A stretch of DNA of 64,000 nucleotides from Streptomyces taklimakanensis. GTDB lineage: Bacteria; Actinomycetota; Actinomycetes; Streptomycetales; Streptomycetaceae. Below the pieces are notes generated by a model that had not been told where the DNA came from, did not search any database, and was given only the letters and a program-made list of their open reading frames with translations. The stretch is from assembly GCF_009709575.1 (NCBI RefSeq), contig NZ_WIXO01000001.1:806001-870000 (forward strand), read 5' to 3'. The position numbers were made by a program, and so were the translations under genes. Below, one piece after another: positions 9,087-16,790 of the stretch (the first letter of the stretch is position 1; every line of letters begins with the position of its first letter).

Positions 9087-10102
9087 CGGCCCCCCTCCTC
9101 GTAGTGCACCCAGCGACGCTGGGACCAGAACAACACGGCGGTCACCACGGCGATCCCGGCCAGCAGCATCCACGCCATCGCGGAGGCGTAGCCCATCCGC
9201 AGGTTGGCGAAGCCCTGCTCGTACAGGTACCAGGTGTAGACGAGCAGCGAGTCCCCCGGGCCTCCGGCACGCCCGCCGCCGGGACCGGCGATCACCAGCG
9301 CGGAGGTGAAGATCTGGAAGGAGTGGATGATCTCCAACAGGAGGTTGAAGAAGATCACCGGGGAGATCATGGGCAGGGTGATGGAGCGGAACCGTCGCCA
9401 GGCGCCGGCACCGTCCACCTCGGCCGCCTCGTACAGCTCGCGCGGCACCTGCTTGAGGCCGGCCAGGAAGATCACCATCGGGGCGCCGAACTGCCAGACG
9501 GACAGGGCGACCAGGGTGGGCATCGACCAGTCGGGATCGCCGATCCACCCGCCGCCGGACCAGCCGAACAGGCTCAGGGAGCGGTCCACGATCGCCTCGT
9601 CCTGGAACAGGGCCCGCCACACGATGCCGACGCTCACGCTCGCCCCGATCAGCGAGGGGGCGTAGAACGCCGAGCGGTAGAAGCCCTGCCCCTTGCGGGG
9701 GCGGGCCAGCAGCATCGCCACGCCGAGCGCGACGGCGAGCTTGAGTGGCGTGGCGACCAGCACGAACACCGCCGTGACCCGCACCGACTGCCACCAGCGG
9801 TCGTCGGAGAACATCTCGGAGAAGTTCTCCAGACCGACCCAGCGGGGCGAGTCGAAGAGGTTGTAGTCGGTGAACGCCAGGTAGAGCGAGACGAGCATCG
9901 GCCCCAGCGTCAGCAGCAGGATGCCGACGCACCACGGGGAGAGGAACAGGTAGCCGGCCAGGGTCTCCCGCCGAGCCCGCCGGCGGGCGGTGCCGGGGGG
10001 TGGGGCGGTGGACGGGGTGGCGGGCGGGGCGGGGCGCCGGGCCTGCTCGGCGCCCCGCTCCTCCTCCGCCGTGGCCGAAGCGGGTGTTTCGGTACGCATC
10101 AC
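9083..10102 (-). CDS. carbohydrate ABC transporter permease, first subunit (MalF/UgpA type)
   Basis: About 339 residues. A Pro/Ala-rich, charged N-terminal tail (about 1-45) precedes the membrane helices, the first being YLFLSPWCVGILLLTLGPML. The EAA loop reads ELYEAAEVDGAGAWRRF. It pairs with the second permease. GTG 10102 and ATG 10099 are adjacent start options; GGGAG upstream fits GTG slightly better. It lies 16 bases after the binding-protein gene. Confidence 0.92.
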   Translation of the reverse strand: MMRTETPASATAEEERGAEQARRPAPPATPSTAPPPGTARRRARRETLAGYLFLSPWCVGILLLTLGPMLVSLYLAFTDYNLFDSPRWVGLENFSEMFSDDRWWQSVRVTAVFVLVATPLKLAVALGVAMLLARPRKGQGFYRSAFYAPSLIGASVSVGIVWRALFQDEAIVDRSLSLFGWSGGGWIGDPDWSMPTLVALSVWQFGAPMVIFLAGLKQVPRELYEAAEVDGAGAWRRFRSITLPMISPVIFFNLLLEIIHSFQIFTSALVIAGPGGGRAGGPGDSLLVYTWYLYEQGFANLRMGYASAMAWMLLAGIAVVTAVLFWSQRRWVHYEEGGR

Positions 10103-10118
10103 GGAACGTTCTCCCGGG

Positions 10119-11390
10119 TCAGGAGCCGAGGGCGGTCTTGGCCTCGTCGAAGAACTGGGCGACCGCGTCGTCGACCGAGGTGGTGCCCTGGGCCACCGAG
10201 CCGTAGATGCTCAGGAAGGCGGCCTCGACGGTGTCGGTCCCGGCCGGGTGCGGGGTGATGGGCTCCAGGTACTCGGTGACGCTCTTCTCGTACTCGGCGA
10301 TCATGGCGTCGGGCCCCTGGGGCTCGTACGCCTCGAACTGCGCGTTGGTGGGCAGCACGCCGCGGTTGTAGCCCATGATCTTCCCGACCTCGGGGTCGTT
10401 GACCATGAAGTCGATGAACCGGGCGACCTCCTCCGGGTGCTCGGTGCGGGCGGAGGCGCTGAGCATCAGCGAGGAGAGGTACTGCCCGGTCCTCTCGCCG
10501 TCCGTGGTCGGAATCGGCGCCAGAGCGAGTTCCCGGTCGGTCTCGGAGGTGTAGCGCACCAGGAAGTTGTCCCAGGTGAACTCGGCGGCCGACAGACCGG
10601 CGCTGACCTCGGACTTGGGCTTGACCTGCTCGGCCTGCTTGGCCGGGACCAGCAGTCCCTCCTCGGTCTTCTTCCGGTAGTCGCCCCACCACTTCTTCAG
10701 GTCGGCCTCGGTGAAGCCGAGTCCGTCCTCGGTGAAGAACGCCTTGCCCTGCTGGCGCAGGTACAGGTCGTACAGGTACATCACGCCGCCGTTGTTGCTG
10801 GCGCCCCAGAAGTCGTCCTTCGAGCCGCCGATCTTCTCGACGGCCTCGTCGAAGTCGTCCCAGGTCCAGCCGTGCTCCGGGGTGACCCCGGCCTCCTCGA
10901 ACGCCTTGACGTCGTAGACGAGGGTGAAGGTGTTGGCGCCGACCGGCACGCCCAGGAGCTTGCCGTCGATCTCCCCGGCCTTCCCCAGCCCCTGACGGAA
11001 GTCGTCCAGGTCGAGGTTGCCGGCCTTCACCTGGGTGTTGAGGTCCAGCAGGAGGTTCTTCTGGCCGTACTTGCGGAGGAAGGCGTAGGAGTTCTGGAAG
11101 ACGTCCGGCGGGTTGCCGCCGGCGGCCTGGGTGTTGAACTTCGTCCAGAAGTCCCCGTACTCCTGGAAGTCGGTCTTGACCTCGATGTCCGGGTGTTCCT
11201 TCTCGAACAGGTCGATGGTCTTGTTGATCAGGTCGGCCCGGTCCTGCGCTCCCCACCAGGAGTAGCGGATCGTCACCTTGCCGTCTCCGCTGTCGCTCCC
11301 GCCACCGCATCCGGAGGCGAGCAGGCCCAGTGCGACCAGGCCGGCCCCCATGGCCCGCAGCCCCTTGACCCCGCTCCGTCGAGAACTCAT
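10119..11390 (-). CDS. ABC sugar-binding lipoprotein (family 1 extracellular solute-binding protein)
   Basis: 423 residues. The signal peptide ends in the lipobox LLASGC, so the mature protein is lipid-anchored outside the membrane. The body has the family 1 fold, with IRYSWWGAQDRADLINKTI at its start and PPDVFQNSYAF further on. It captures the oligosaccharide, probably rhamnogalacturonan-derived given the operon, and hands it to the two permeases. It is the first gene of the operon and lies 45-56 bases downstream of two LacI-type palindromes. Substrate identity is inferred from context. Confidence 0.92.
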   Translation of the reverse strand: MSSRRSGVKGLRAMGAGLVALGLLASGCGGGSDSGDGKVTIRYSWWGAQDRADLINKTIDLFEKEHPDIEVKTDFQEYGDFWTKFNTQAAGGNPPDVFQNSYAFLRKYGQKNLLLDLNTQVKAGNLDLDDFRQGLGKAGEIDGKLLGVPVGANTFTLVYDVKAFEEAGVTPEHGWTWDDFDEAVEKIGGSKDDFWGASNNGGVMYLYDLYLRQQGKAFFTEDGLGFTEADLKKWWGDYRKKTEEGLLVPAKQAEQVKPKSEVSAGLSAAEFTWDNFLVRYTSETDRELALAPIPTTDGERTGQYLSSLMLSASARTEHPEEVARFIDFMVNDPEVGKIMGYNRGVLPTNAQFEAYEPQGPDAMIAEYEKSVTEYLEPITPHPAGTDTVEAAFLSIYGSVAQGTTSVDDAVAQFFDEAKTALGS

Positions 11391-11434
11391 GACATGCCCC
11401 TCCCGTGCGGGTTCGTCCCGCCGTCCCGGTTGCT

Positions 11435-11446
11435 TGAAACGTTTTA
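11435..11446. promoter_or_regulatory. LacI-family-like operator, imperfect palindrome
   Basis: TGAAACGTTTTA, 45 bases upstream of the binding-protein start codon. The central AACGTT resembles operators of LacI/GalR regulators. It directly abuts a second, perfect palindrome. Confidence 0.5.
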
Positions 11447-11460
11447 GGCAAGCGCTTGCC
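11447..11460. promoter_or_regulatory. LacI-family-like operator, perfect 14-bp palindrome
   Basis: GGCAAGCGCTTGCC with the central GCGC typical of actinobacterial LacI-family operators. It lies 57 bases upstream of the sugar-binding protein gene. The regulator gene is not in the window. Confidence 0.65.
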
Positions 11461-11604
11461 GGGTTAACCTAGGGACGAGTGGGGGAAGCGTCAACGGTTC
11501 GGACAGAATTCGATGTCGACCGACCGGAACCGACGGAGACCGAGGGCGCGACACCGGCGGCCCCACCGGGCCGCGGACACCGGCGGACGGACGGGCGGAC
11601 GAAC

Positions 11605-11648
11605 GGTCGGGGCCCGGAAGGAACGTACGTTCCTTCCGGGCCCCGACC
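11605..11648. terminator. perfect 44-nt palindrome downstream of second tRNA-Val(CAC)
   Basis: The 22-base arms are exactly complementary, centred on gaacgt/acgttc. It starts six bases past the tRNA 3' end on the minus strand. As RNA it would form a stem of about 20 bp with a GTAC loop and could stop transcription in both directions. No U-tract follows. Confidence 0.65.
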
Positions 11649-11653
11649 TTCGG

Positions 11654-11725
11654 TGGGCGATACTGGGATCGAACCAGTGACCTCTTCGGTGTGAACGAAG
11701 CGCTCTCCCGCTGAGCTAATCGCCC
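11654..11725 (-). tRNA. tRNA-Val(CAC), second copy
   Basis: Same cloverleaf as the copy at 3725-3796, with anticodon loop TTCACAC. The only difference is in the T-loop (TTCGATC instead of TTCGAAC). CCA is not encoded. Confidence 0.97.
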
Positions 11726-11809
11726 CGGTGCGCCGACAACATTACCGCATGTCAGTGGGTGCCCGTGCCCCACCCCGGCCCCGCCCGACGGAAGCCGGGC
11801 GGCCGCGCC

Positions 11810-12202
11810 TCACCCCGCGACCCTCCAGGGCATCTCCAGGCCGTACCGCGCCAGGTAGACGCCGACCAGGGCCGCGGCGACGGCCACCCCCAGAGCCGTG
11901 ACGAGCATGTTGCGGCGGCGCACCTTCGGGTCGAGCGCGCGCTTGGCGGCCTCCGACACCTTGCGCCGCGTCCAGCGCAGGACGAGCTGGGCCCAGACGA
12001 ACTCCGTCGCCCAGATCGCCAGCCCGGAGAAGATCACCAGCCACCCGGGGCCGGGAAGCGCGAGCATCAGCACCCCGGCGAACACGACGGCGAGCCCGAC
12101 GAGGAAGACCCCCACCTGCCAACTCAGATGGAGCGCCCGGGATGCCCGGATGAAGTGTGGCGCCCGCGAACCGAGGGCCCGTTCCTTACTCTCGGTTTTC
12201 AC
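11810..12202 (-). CDS. PGPGW-motif membrane protein (TIGR02611-like)
   Basis: 130 residues. A short basic N-terminus precedes two hydrophobic stretches around the family signature LPGPGW; a second hydrophobic segment near the C-terminus (LVTALGVAVAAALVGVYLA) follows a charged linker. The function of this family is unknown. I chose GTG 12202 because upstream sequence in frame has no membrane-protein character. It is divergent from ssgB, a pairing I recall from other Streptomyces. Confidence 0.8.
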   Translation of the reverse strand: MKTESKERALGSRAPHFIRASRALHLSWQVGVFLVGLAVVFAGVLMLALPGPGWLVIFSGLAIWATEFVWAQLVLRWTRRKVSEAAKRALDPKVRRRNMLVTALGVAVAAALVGVYLARYGLEMPWRVAG

Positions 12203-12311
12203 CCGGCCCAGACTACCCGAGCCCCCTTCCCCCGCTTCACCCCGATGGACCTCCCCCCAAAAGACCATTCCTCCATCCGAATGAGGTGAAGGGCAACAAA
12301 AGGTGCAGAGG

Positions 12312-12338
12312 GGTTTACAAGCCTCCCGTAAGTGGCAT
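12312..12338 (+). promoter_or_regulatory. candidate stress-sigma (sigma-H type) promoter of ssgB
   Basis: GGTTT at 12312-12316 and TGGCAT at 12333-12338, 16 bases apart, resemble the GTTT / GGGxAT pattern used by sigma-H/sigma-B type factors. I recall that S. coelicolor ssgB depends on sigma-H. The start codon is 60 bases downstream. Confidence 0.35.
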
Positions 12339-12397
12339 GTCGATTTCGCCGACGTGCGAATCCCCGAGCGCACACTGAGCGAAAGGCCCTGGCGCTT

Positions 12398-12811
12398 ATG
12401 AACACCACGGTCAGCTGCGAGCTGCACCTGCGCCTCGTTGTATCGAGCGAGTCCTCCCTGCCTGTACCCGCGGGCCTGCGGTATGACACGGCCGACCCCT
12501 ACGCCGTGCACGCCACCTTCCACACCGGCGCCGAGGAGACCGTCGAGTGGGTGTTCGCCCGCGACCTCCTCGCCGAAGGTCTGCATCGCCCGACGGGAAC
12601 GGGAGACGTCCGTGTGTGGCCGTCCCGCAGCCACGGCCAGGGCGTCGTCTGCATCGCTCTCAGTTCCCCGGAGGGCGAGGCGCTGCTGGAGGCCCCCGCG
12701 CGGGCCCTGGAGTCCTTCCTCAAGCGAACCGACGCCGCGGTTCCCCCCGGTACCGAGCACCGGCACTTCGATCTCGACACGGAGCTCTCCCACATCCTCG
12801 CGGAGAGCTGA
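12398..12811 (+). CDS. ssgB: sporulation-specific cell division activator SsgB
   Basis: 137-residue SsgA-like protein, beginning MNTTVSCELHLRLVV with the family core YDTADPYAVHATFHTGAEE and WVFARDLLAEGL. SsgB recruits FtsZ to future septum sites in aerial hyphae, so it marks a sporulating actinomycete. The sequence is full length and looks like the highly conserved SsgB rather than another SALP paralogue. A GAAAGG lies 11 bases before ATG 12398. An 18-bp hairpin follows. Confidence 0.96.
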   Translation: MNTTVSCELHLRLVVSSESSLPVPAGLRYDTADPYAVHATFHTGAEETVEWVFARDLLAEGLHRPTGTGDVRVWPSRSHGQGVVCIALSSPEGEALLEAPARALESFLKRTDAAVPPGTEHRHFDLDTELSHILAES

Positions 12812-12876
12812 CACGCCCCGGAGCCCCGTTGCCGTCCGACTCGGGGCGACGGCTCGGGGCCCGGCCCCTGTGCCGC

Positions 12877-12920
12877 CGCCGACGCCGCCGCCGCATTTCC
12901 CCGCGGCGGCGGCGTCGGCG
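12877..12920 (+). terminator. strong hairpin downstream of ssgB
   Basis: Perfect 18-bp GC-only stem (12877-12894 with 12903-12920) and 8-base loop ATTTCCCC, 65 bases past the ssgB stop. A likely terminator, without a T-tract. Confidence 0.65.
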
Positions 12921-13000
12921 CGCGCCCGGGAGCGACTAGAGTCTCACGGCAGCAAGGCCCACGGGGCCGCCGACGAGACACCGGCCAGGGAGCGACGACC

Positions 13001-13561
13001 GTGCTGATCAACCACGACACCCGGTGCGCGCTCGACAGCGTCGTCGACCTGCTGAACACCGCCCCGGACGAGCACAGCCTCGACACCCTCGCCGACGTCG
13101 AGGCCCTGTGCGCCTATGTCGAGCGCAACTCCCTCAGCGGTGTGGATACGCTCGACGAGAGGGACCTGGCCGCCGTGCGGAGCGTGCGCGAGCGGTTCGC
13201 GGAGGTGTTCGCGGCCTCCGAGGCCCGCCGCGCGGCGGAGCTGGTGAACGCGCTCGTCGCCGCCGCCGGCACCACCCCCCAGCTCACCGACCACGACGGC
13301 TACGACTGGCACATCCACTACTTCGCCCCCGGCGCCTCCCTCGCCGACCACCTCGCCGCGGACGGCGGCATGGCACTGGCCTTCCTGATCGTCGCCGGGG
13401 AACGGGAGCGACTGCGCCGCTGCGCGGCCCCCGACTGCCGCCGCGCCTTCATCGACCTGTCCCGCAACCGCTCGCGCCGCTACTGCGACAGCCGCACCTG
13501 CGGCAACCGGCTGCACGTGGCCGCCTACCGGGCGCGGCGGCGCGAGGCCGCCGGAAGCTGA
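13001..13561 (+). CDS. CGNR zinc-finger (ABATE-domain) putative regulator
   Basis: 186 residues starting at GTG 13001. The N-terminal ABATE domain is helical. The C-terminal CGNR finger has C-x4-C (CAAPDC) and C-x4-C (CDSRTC) flanking an Arg-rich stretch and ending in CGNR. This family is thought to comprise stress-linked transcription factors binding zinc; targets are unknown. A second CGNR protein is encoded at 50478-51053, but the two are only distantly similar. Confidence 0.85.
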   Translation: MLINHDTRCALDSVVDLLNTAPDEHSLDTLADVEALCAYVERNSLSGVDTLDERDLAAVRSVRERFAEVFAASEARRAAELVNALVAAAGTTPQLTDHDGYDWHIHYFAPGASLADHLAADGGMALAFLIVAGERERLRRCAAPDCRRAFIDLSRNRSRRYCDSRTCGNRLHVAAYRARRREAAGS

Positions 13562-13581
13562 CGCGCGGCCCGTACGACGGC

Positions 13582-13776
13582 TCAGAGCAGGAACAGGTCG
13601 TGCGCCGCCGCCAGGAAGACCAGCCCCGCGACGACGCCCAGGAAGAGCATCAGCGGCGGTTGCGAGAGGGCGTACAGGCACCCCGGCGAACCGGGCTCGG
13701 GCGACCCGGCGGAGCGGTCGTCGCCGAGGGGCTCGGTCCCGGCGGGGCGGTGGCGGTCTTCGGTGGTGTGTCGCAT
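13582..13776 (-). CDS. small single-pass membrane protein
   Basis: 64 residues: a polar Gly/Pro-rich N-terminal half, then the hydrophobic segment PPLMLFLGVVAGLVFLAAAH near the C-terminus. It is convergent with the CGNR gene, 20 bases from its stop. Function unknown. The clear tail-anchor-like segment argues for a real gene. Confidence 0.6.
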   Translation of the reverse strand: MRHTTEDRHRPAGTEPLGDDRSAGSPEPGSPGCLYALSQPPLMLFLGVVAGLVFLAAAHDLFLL

Positions 13777-13850
13777 CTCGCCGGGATGATGGCGCGGGAC
13801 GAACCGCGACGGCGATCAACGCACGGCCCACCGGGCACGGTTCACCCGAT

Positions 13851-14297
13851 TCAGATGCCGTGTTTCCGCAGGATCGCTTCTATGTCCGAGAAGTCGTCCT
13901 CGCCCGTGCCCTTCCGCGCGGGTCCGCGCTCACCTTCGAGGGCGGCCCCGGAGGCGCCGGGTTCGACGGCCCGCCGCTTCCCGGAGCCCTCGGCGCTCCC
14001 GCGGCCGCGGGAGCGCCGCGCGGCGAAACCGGCCGCCACGTAGAGCACCACCGCCACCGCGAGCACCCCGAAGCCCGCCCAGACCATCGGGTCGAGCACC
14101 AGGCCCGAGGCCCAGGACGCCACCGCGCTCCCCACCTTGCCGAACAGTGCGACCAGGCCGGACATCGCCAGCCCGATCGGTACCAGGGCGAAGGCGGCGA
14201 CGCGGGTGGCGACGACGAAGCGGCGGCGGTAGGCCGTCAGGAGGGCGACGGCCAGCCCCGCCGCGGAGAGGGCCGCACAGACGGTCGTGGTCAGCAT
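13851..14297 (-). CDS. membrane protein with charged C-terminal tail
   Basis: 148 residues. The first half has three hydrophobic segments (starting MLTTTVCAALSAAGLAVALL, then VAAFALVPIGLAMSGLVALF, then MVWAGFGVLAVAVVLYVAAG). The second half is a basic, Gly-rich cytoplasmic tail ending in the acidic motif DDFSDIEAILRKHGI. From memory, similar proteins are conserved in Streptomyces without known function. Confidence 0.75.
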   Translation of the reverse strand: MLTTTVCAALSAAGLAVALLTAYRRRFVVATRVAAFALVPIGLAMSGLVALFGKVGSAVASWASGLVLDPMVWAGFGVLAVAVVLYVAAGFAARRSRGRGSAEGSGKRRAVEPGASGAALEGERGPARKGTGEDDFSDIEAILRKHGI

Positions 14298-14452
14298 GTC
14301 TCCATCGTGCCGCGTTCCACCCCGTATGTGCCATGTCCCGCCCGCCGGACTCGGGGAGATCTCCGGGACCCCTCCTCCTCCGGGTCGACACCCCGGGCCG
14401 CCGGGCCCTACCGGAGGACGGGGCGCCGCGGAACGGCTGGGAGACTGTCCCC

Positions 14453-14980
14453 ATGAACGACTCGTCCACCCCGCCCACCGCCCGTCCCGTCCTGGACGTG
14501 TGGTGCGAGCTGCAGTGTCCCGACTGCCACCGGGCCGTGGCCGACCTGCGCGCGCTGCGCGAGCGGTACGGCGACGCCCTGGAGATCAGGCTGCGCCACT
14601 TCCCGCTGGAGAAGCACCGCCACGCCTACGCCGCCGCGCAGGCCGCCGAGGAGGCGTACGCGCAGGGCCGCGGCGACGCGTACGTCGAGGCGGTTCTGGC
14701 CCGGACCGACGAGCTCGGCCGGCGGGGCGAGGAGTTCCTGCTGGAAGTGGCCCGGGAGCTGGGCCTGGACGCCGAGGAGATGGACACCGCGCTGATCGAC
14801 GGACGGCACCTGCTGGCCGTCGACGCCGACCAGGCCGAGGGTCGGGCGATCGGGGTCACCGGCACCCCGACGTACGTGATCGGCGGTGAGCGGCTGGACG
14901 GTGGGAAGAGCCAGGACGGCCTGCGCGAGCGGATCGAGGAGATCGTCGACCGGCTGTCGGCACGGGGGACGGACGGCTGA
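14453..14980 (+). CDS. DsbA-like thioredoxin-fold oxidoreductase
   Basis: 175 residues. The active-site CPDC lies near residue 25 after the first beta strand (PVLDVWCELQ). The cis-proline loop TGTPTYVIGG is near the C-terminus, with a helical insertion between them as in DsbA/FrnE proteins. There is no signal peptide, so it probably works in the cytoplasm as a disulfide or glutathione-type exchanger. ATG 14453 matches the start of homology. Confidence 0.85.
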   Translation: MNDSSTPPTARPVLDVWCELQCPDCHRAVADLRALRERYGDALEIRLRHFPLEKHRHAYAAAQAAEEAYAQGRGDAYVEAVLARTDELGRRGEEFLLEVARELGLDAEEMDTALIDGRHLLAVDADQAEGRAIGVTGTPTYVIGGERLDGGKSQDGLRERIEEIVDRLSARGTDG

Positions 14981-15026
14981 CCCGGAGCCCCTCGCGCCCC
15001 CGTGGGGCGGCCCCCGGGGGATGGCC

Positions 15027-15872
15027 CTACAGCAGCGGTTTTTCCAGGTGGTGGACGGTCGGCCGGTAGCCGAGCGACGCGTACAGCCGCACCGCCGGGG
15101 TGTTGTCGGCCAGGACGTTCAGCCCGAGGACCCGCGCCCCGGCCGCCAGGCAGACGCGTTCGGCGTCGAGCATCAGGGTGCGGCCGTGGCCCCGGCCGCG
15201 GTGTTCCGCCTCCACCTCGATGTCGTAGACCCACCCACCGGGCGCGTGGGGGACGTCCAGGGCCAGCCAGAGCGTGCCGACGGTCGTGTCCCGGTGGTCC
15301 AGGGCCCGCAGGGCGGCGCGCGGGGTGTCCGGCCCCTGCGGCAGCAGCGCGGCGTGCTCTTCCTCGGCGCTTCGGCGGGCCTGTTCGAGGGGCAGGCCCC
15401 GCCCGACCCGGTACCGGGCGCGGGACTCCGTCCGGGACGCCCGCCACGCCGGGTACTCCTCGCGTTCCAGAGGGCGCACCGTGGAGCCCTCCGGCGGCCC
15501 CGGCACCTCGGCGGGGGACGGTGGCAGCTCCTTGGCCAGGTGCCGGTTGTGCTCGGTGTACCCCAGGGAGGCGGCGAGCCGCAGGGCCGGTACGGCGTCC
15601 GCCGGAACGCTCACCCCGACCCGGCGGCACCCCCAGCCGCGCAGCACCTCCTCGGCGGCGAGCGCGGCGACGGTGGCCCGGCCCCGACGGCGGTCGGGGC
15701 CGTGGACCGTCAGGGAGTCGATCCGTCCCGGGAGGAGCGGCTCCGACCGCCCGTGGGCGGTCAACCGCACGCCGCCCACGGGACGGCCGTTGACACAGAT
15801 GTCGTACGAGCGGGAGCGGGAACCGTCCGCGTCGTGCCGCTCGGGGCCGGTGGGGCGCAGGGTGGTGGTCAC
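15027..15872 (-). CDS. protein with two GNAT acetyltransferase domains
   Basis: About 281 residues. Two tandem GNAT folds are visible: the first with DSLTVHGPDRRRGRATVAAL (acetyl-CoA loop DRRRGRAT), the second with YDIEVEAEHRGRGHGRTLML (loop HRGRGHGR). The second loop is the better match to Q/RxxGxG/A, so the C-terminal domain may be the active one. Substrate unknown. GTG 15872 is my preferred start; the frame stays open to 15932. It is convergent with the DsbA-like gene. Confidence 0.75.
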   Translation of the reverse strand: MTTTLRPTGPERHDADGSRSRSYDICVNGRPVGGVRLTAHGRSEPLLPGRIDSLTVHGPDRRRGRATVAALAAEEVLRGWGCRRVGVSVPADAVPALRLAASLGYTEHNRHLAKELPPSPAEVPGPPEGSTVRPLEREEYPAWRASRTESRARYRVGRGLPLEQARRSAEEEHAALLPQGPDTPRAALRALDHRDTTVGTLWLALDVPHAPGGWVYDIEVEAEHRGRGHGRTLMLDAERVCLAAGARVLGLNVLADNTPAVRLYASLGYRPTVHHLEKPLL

Positions 15873-15965
15873 CGTCCGGTTTCTACCCCGCGCGGCGCCC
15901 GCTGTCACCCGGTTCCGCAGGAGCGCCCGCACCGCCGTGCGGGTTCCGGACGCGGCCCGGATCCC

Positions 15966-16790
15966 TCAGGGGTCGACGTCGTTCGCCGCGCACTCGGCGA
16001 AGACCCGCATCGCCTCGGCGGTGACCGGCCCCGGGGCACCGGGCGTCTCGCGGTCGTCGATCCGGTGGACGGCCTGGACATCGCGCGTGGTGGAGGTGAG
16101 GAAGACCTCCTCGGCCCGTTCCAGGACGTCCATCGGCAGCTCCGTCTCCTTCGCTCCGAACCACTCCAGGACCAGGGCGCGGGTGACACCGGCGAGGCAG
16201 CCGGAGGACAGGGGCGGGGTGTGCGGCTCGCCGTCGAGGACGACGAAGACGTTGGAGCCGGTCCCCTCGCACAACTGCCCGACCGTGTTGGCGAACAGGG
16301 CCTCGGAGGCGCCGTGCCGCCGGGCGCGGGCGAGCGCGACGACGTTCTCGGCGTAGGAGGTGGTCTTCAGGCCGGTCAGCGCGCCGCGTTCGTTGCGGGT
16401 CCACGGCACGGTGACCACCGCGGTGGTGTCGGGGCGCTGGGTGATGCCGCTCAGGGCGACGACCAGGGTGGGAGGGGCGTCCCCGCGGTCGGAGCCGAGC
16501 GGGGAGAGCCCGCCGGTGTAGGTGACCCGCAGCCGGCCCAGCGGCACGGGGTTGGCCTCGGCCACGGCGGCGCAGGCGCGGCGCACCTCGTCCGCGTCGG
16601 GTTCGGGCAGGCCCAGCCCGCGGGCGGAGGCGGCGAGCCGGTCCAGGTGACGGCCGAGGGCGAAGGGCCTCCCCGCCACGGTCTTGAGCGTCTCGAAGAC
16701 GCCGTCGCCGACGGTCAGCCCGTGGTCGAGCACGGACACCCGCGCCTCGTCCGCCTCGCGCAGCTTCCCGTCCACCCAGATCAACGCCAT
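15966..16790 (-). CDS. pabC: 4-amino-4-deoxychorismate lyase (PabC), class IV PLP enzyme
   Basis: 274 residues with the class IV aminotransferase fold: start VDGKLREADEARVSVLDHG, the catalytic lysine most likely in TGLKTTSYAENV near residue 143, and TGSNVFVV downstream. It splits aminodeoxychorismate into p-aminobenzoate and pyruvate for folate synthesis. The ATG lies within the last ten bases of the upstream chorismate-binding gene, so the two are translationally coupled. A branched-chain or D-amino acid transaminase is the alternative; the pabB neighbour favours PabC. Confidence 0.88.
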   Translation of the reverse strand: MALIWVDGKLREADEARVSVLDHGLTVGDGVFETLKTVAGRPFALGRHLDRLAASARGLGLPEPDADEVRRACAAVAEANPVPLGRLRVTYTGGLSPLGSDRGDAPPTLVVALSGITQRPDTTAVVTVPWTRNERGALTGLKTTSYAENVVALARARRHGASEALFANTVGQLCEGTGSNVFVVLDGEPHTPPLSSGCLAGVTRALVLEWFGAKETELPMDVLERAEEVFLTSTTRDVQAVHRIDDRETPGAPGPVTAEAMRVFAECAANDVDP

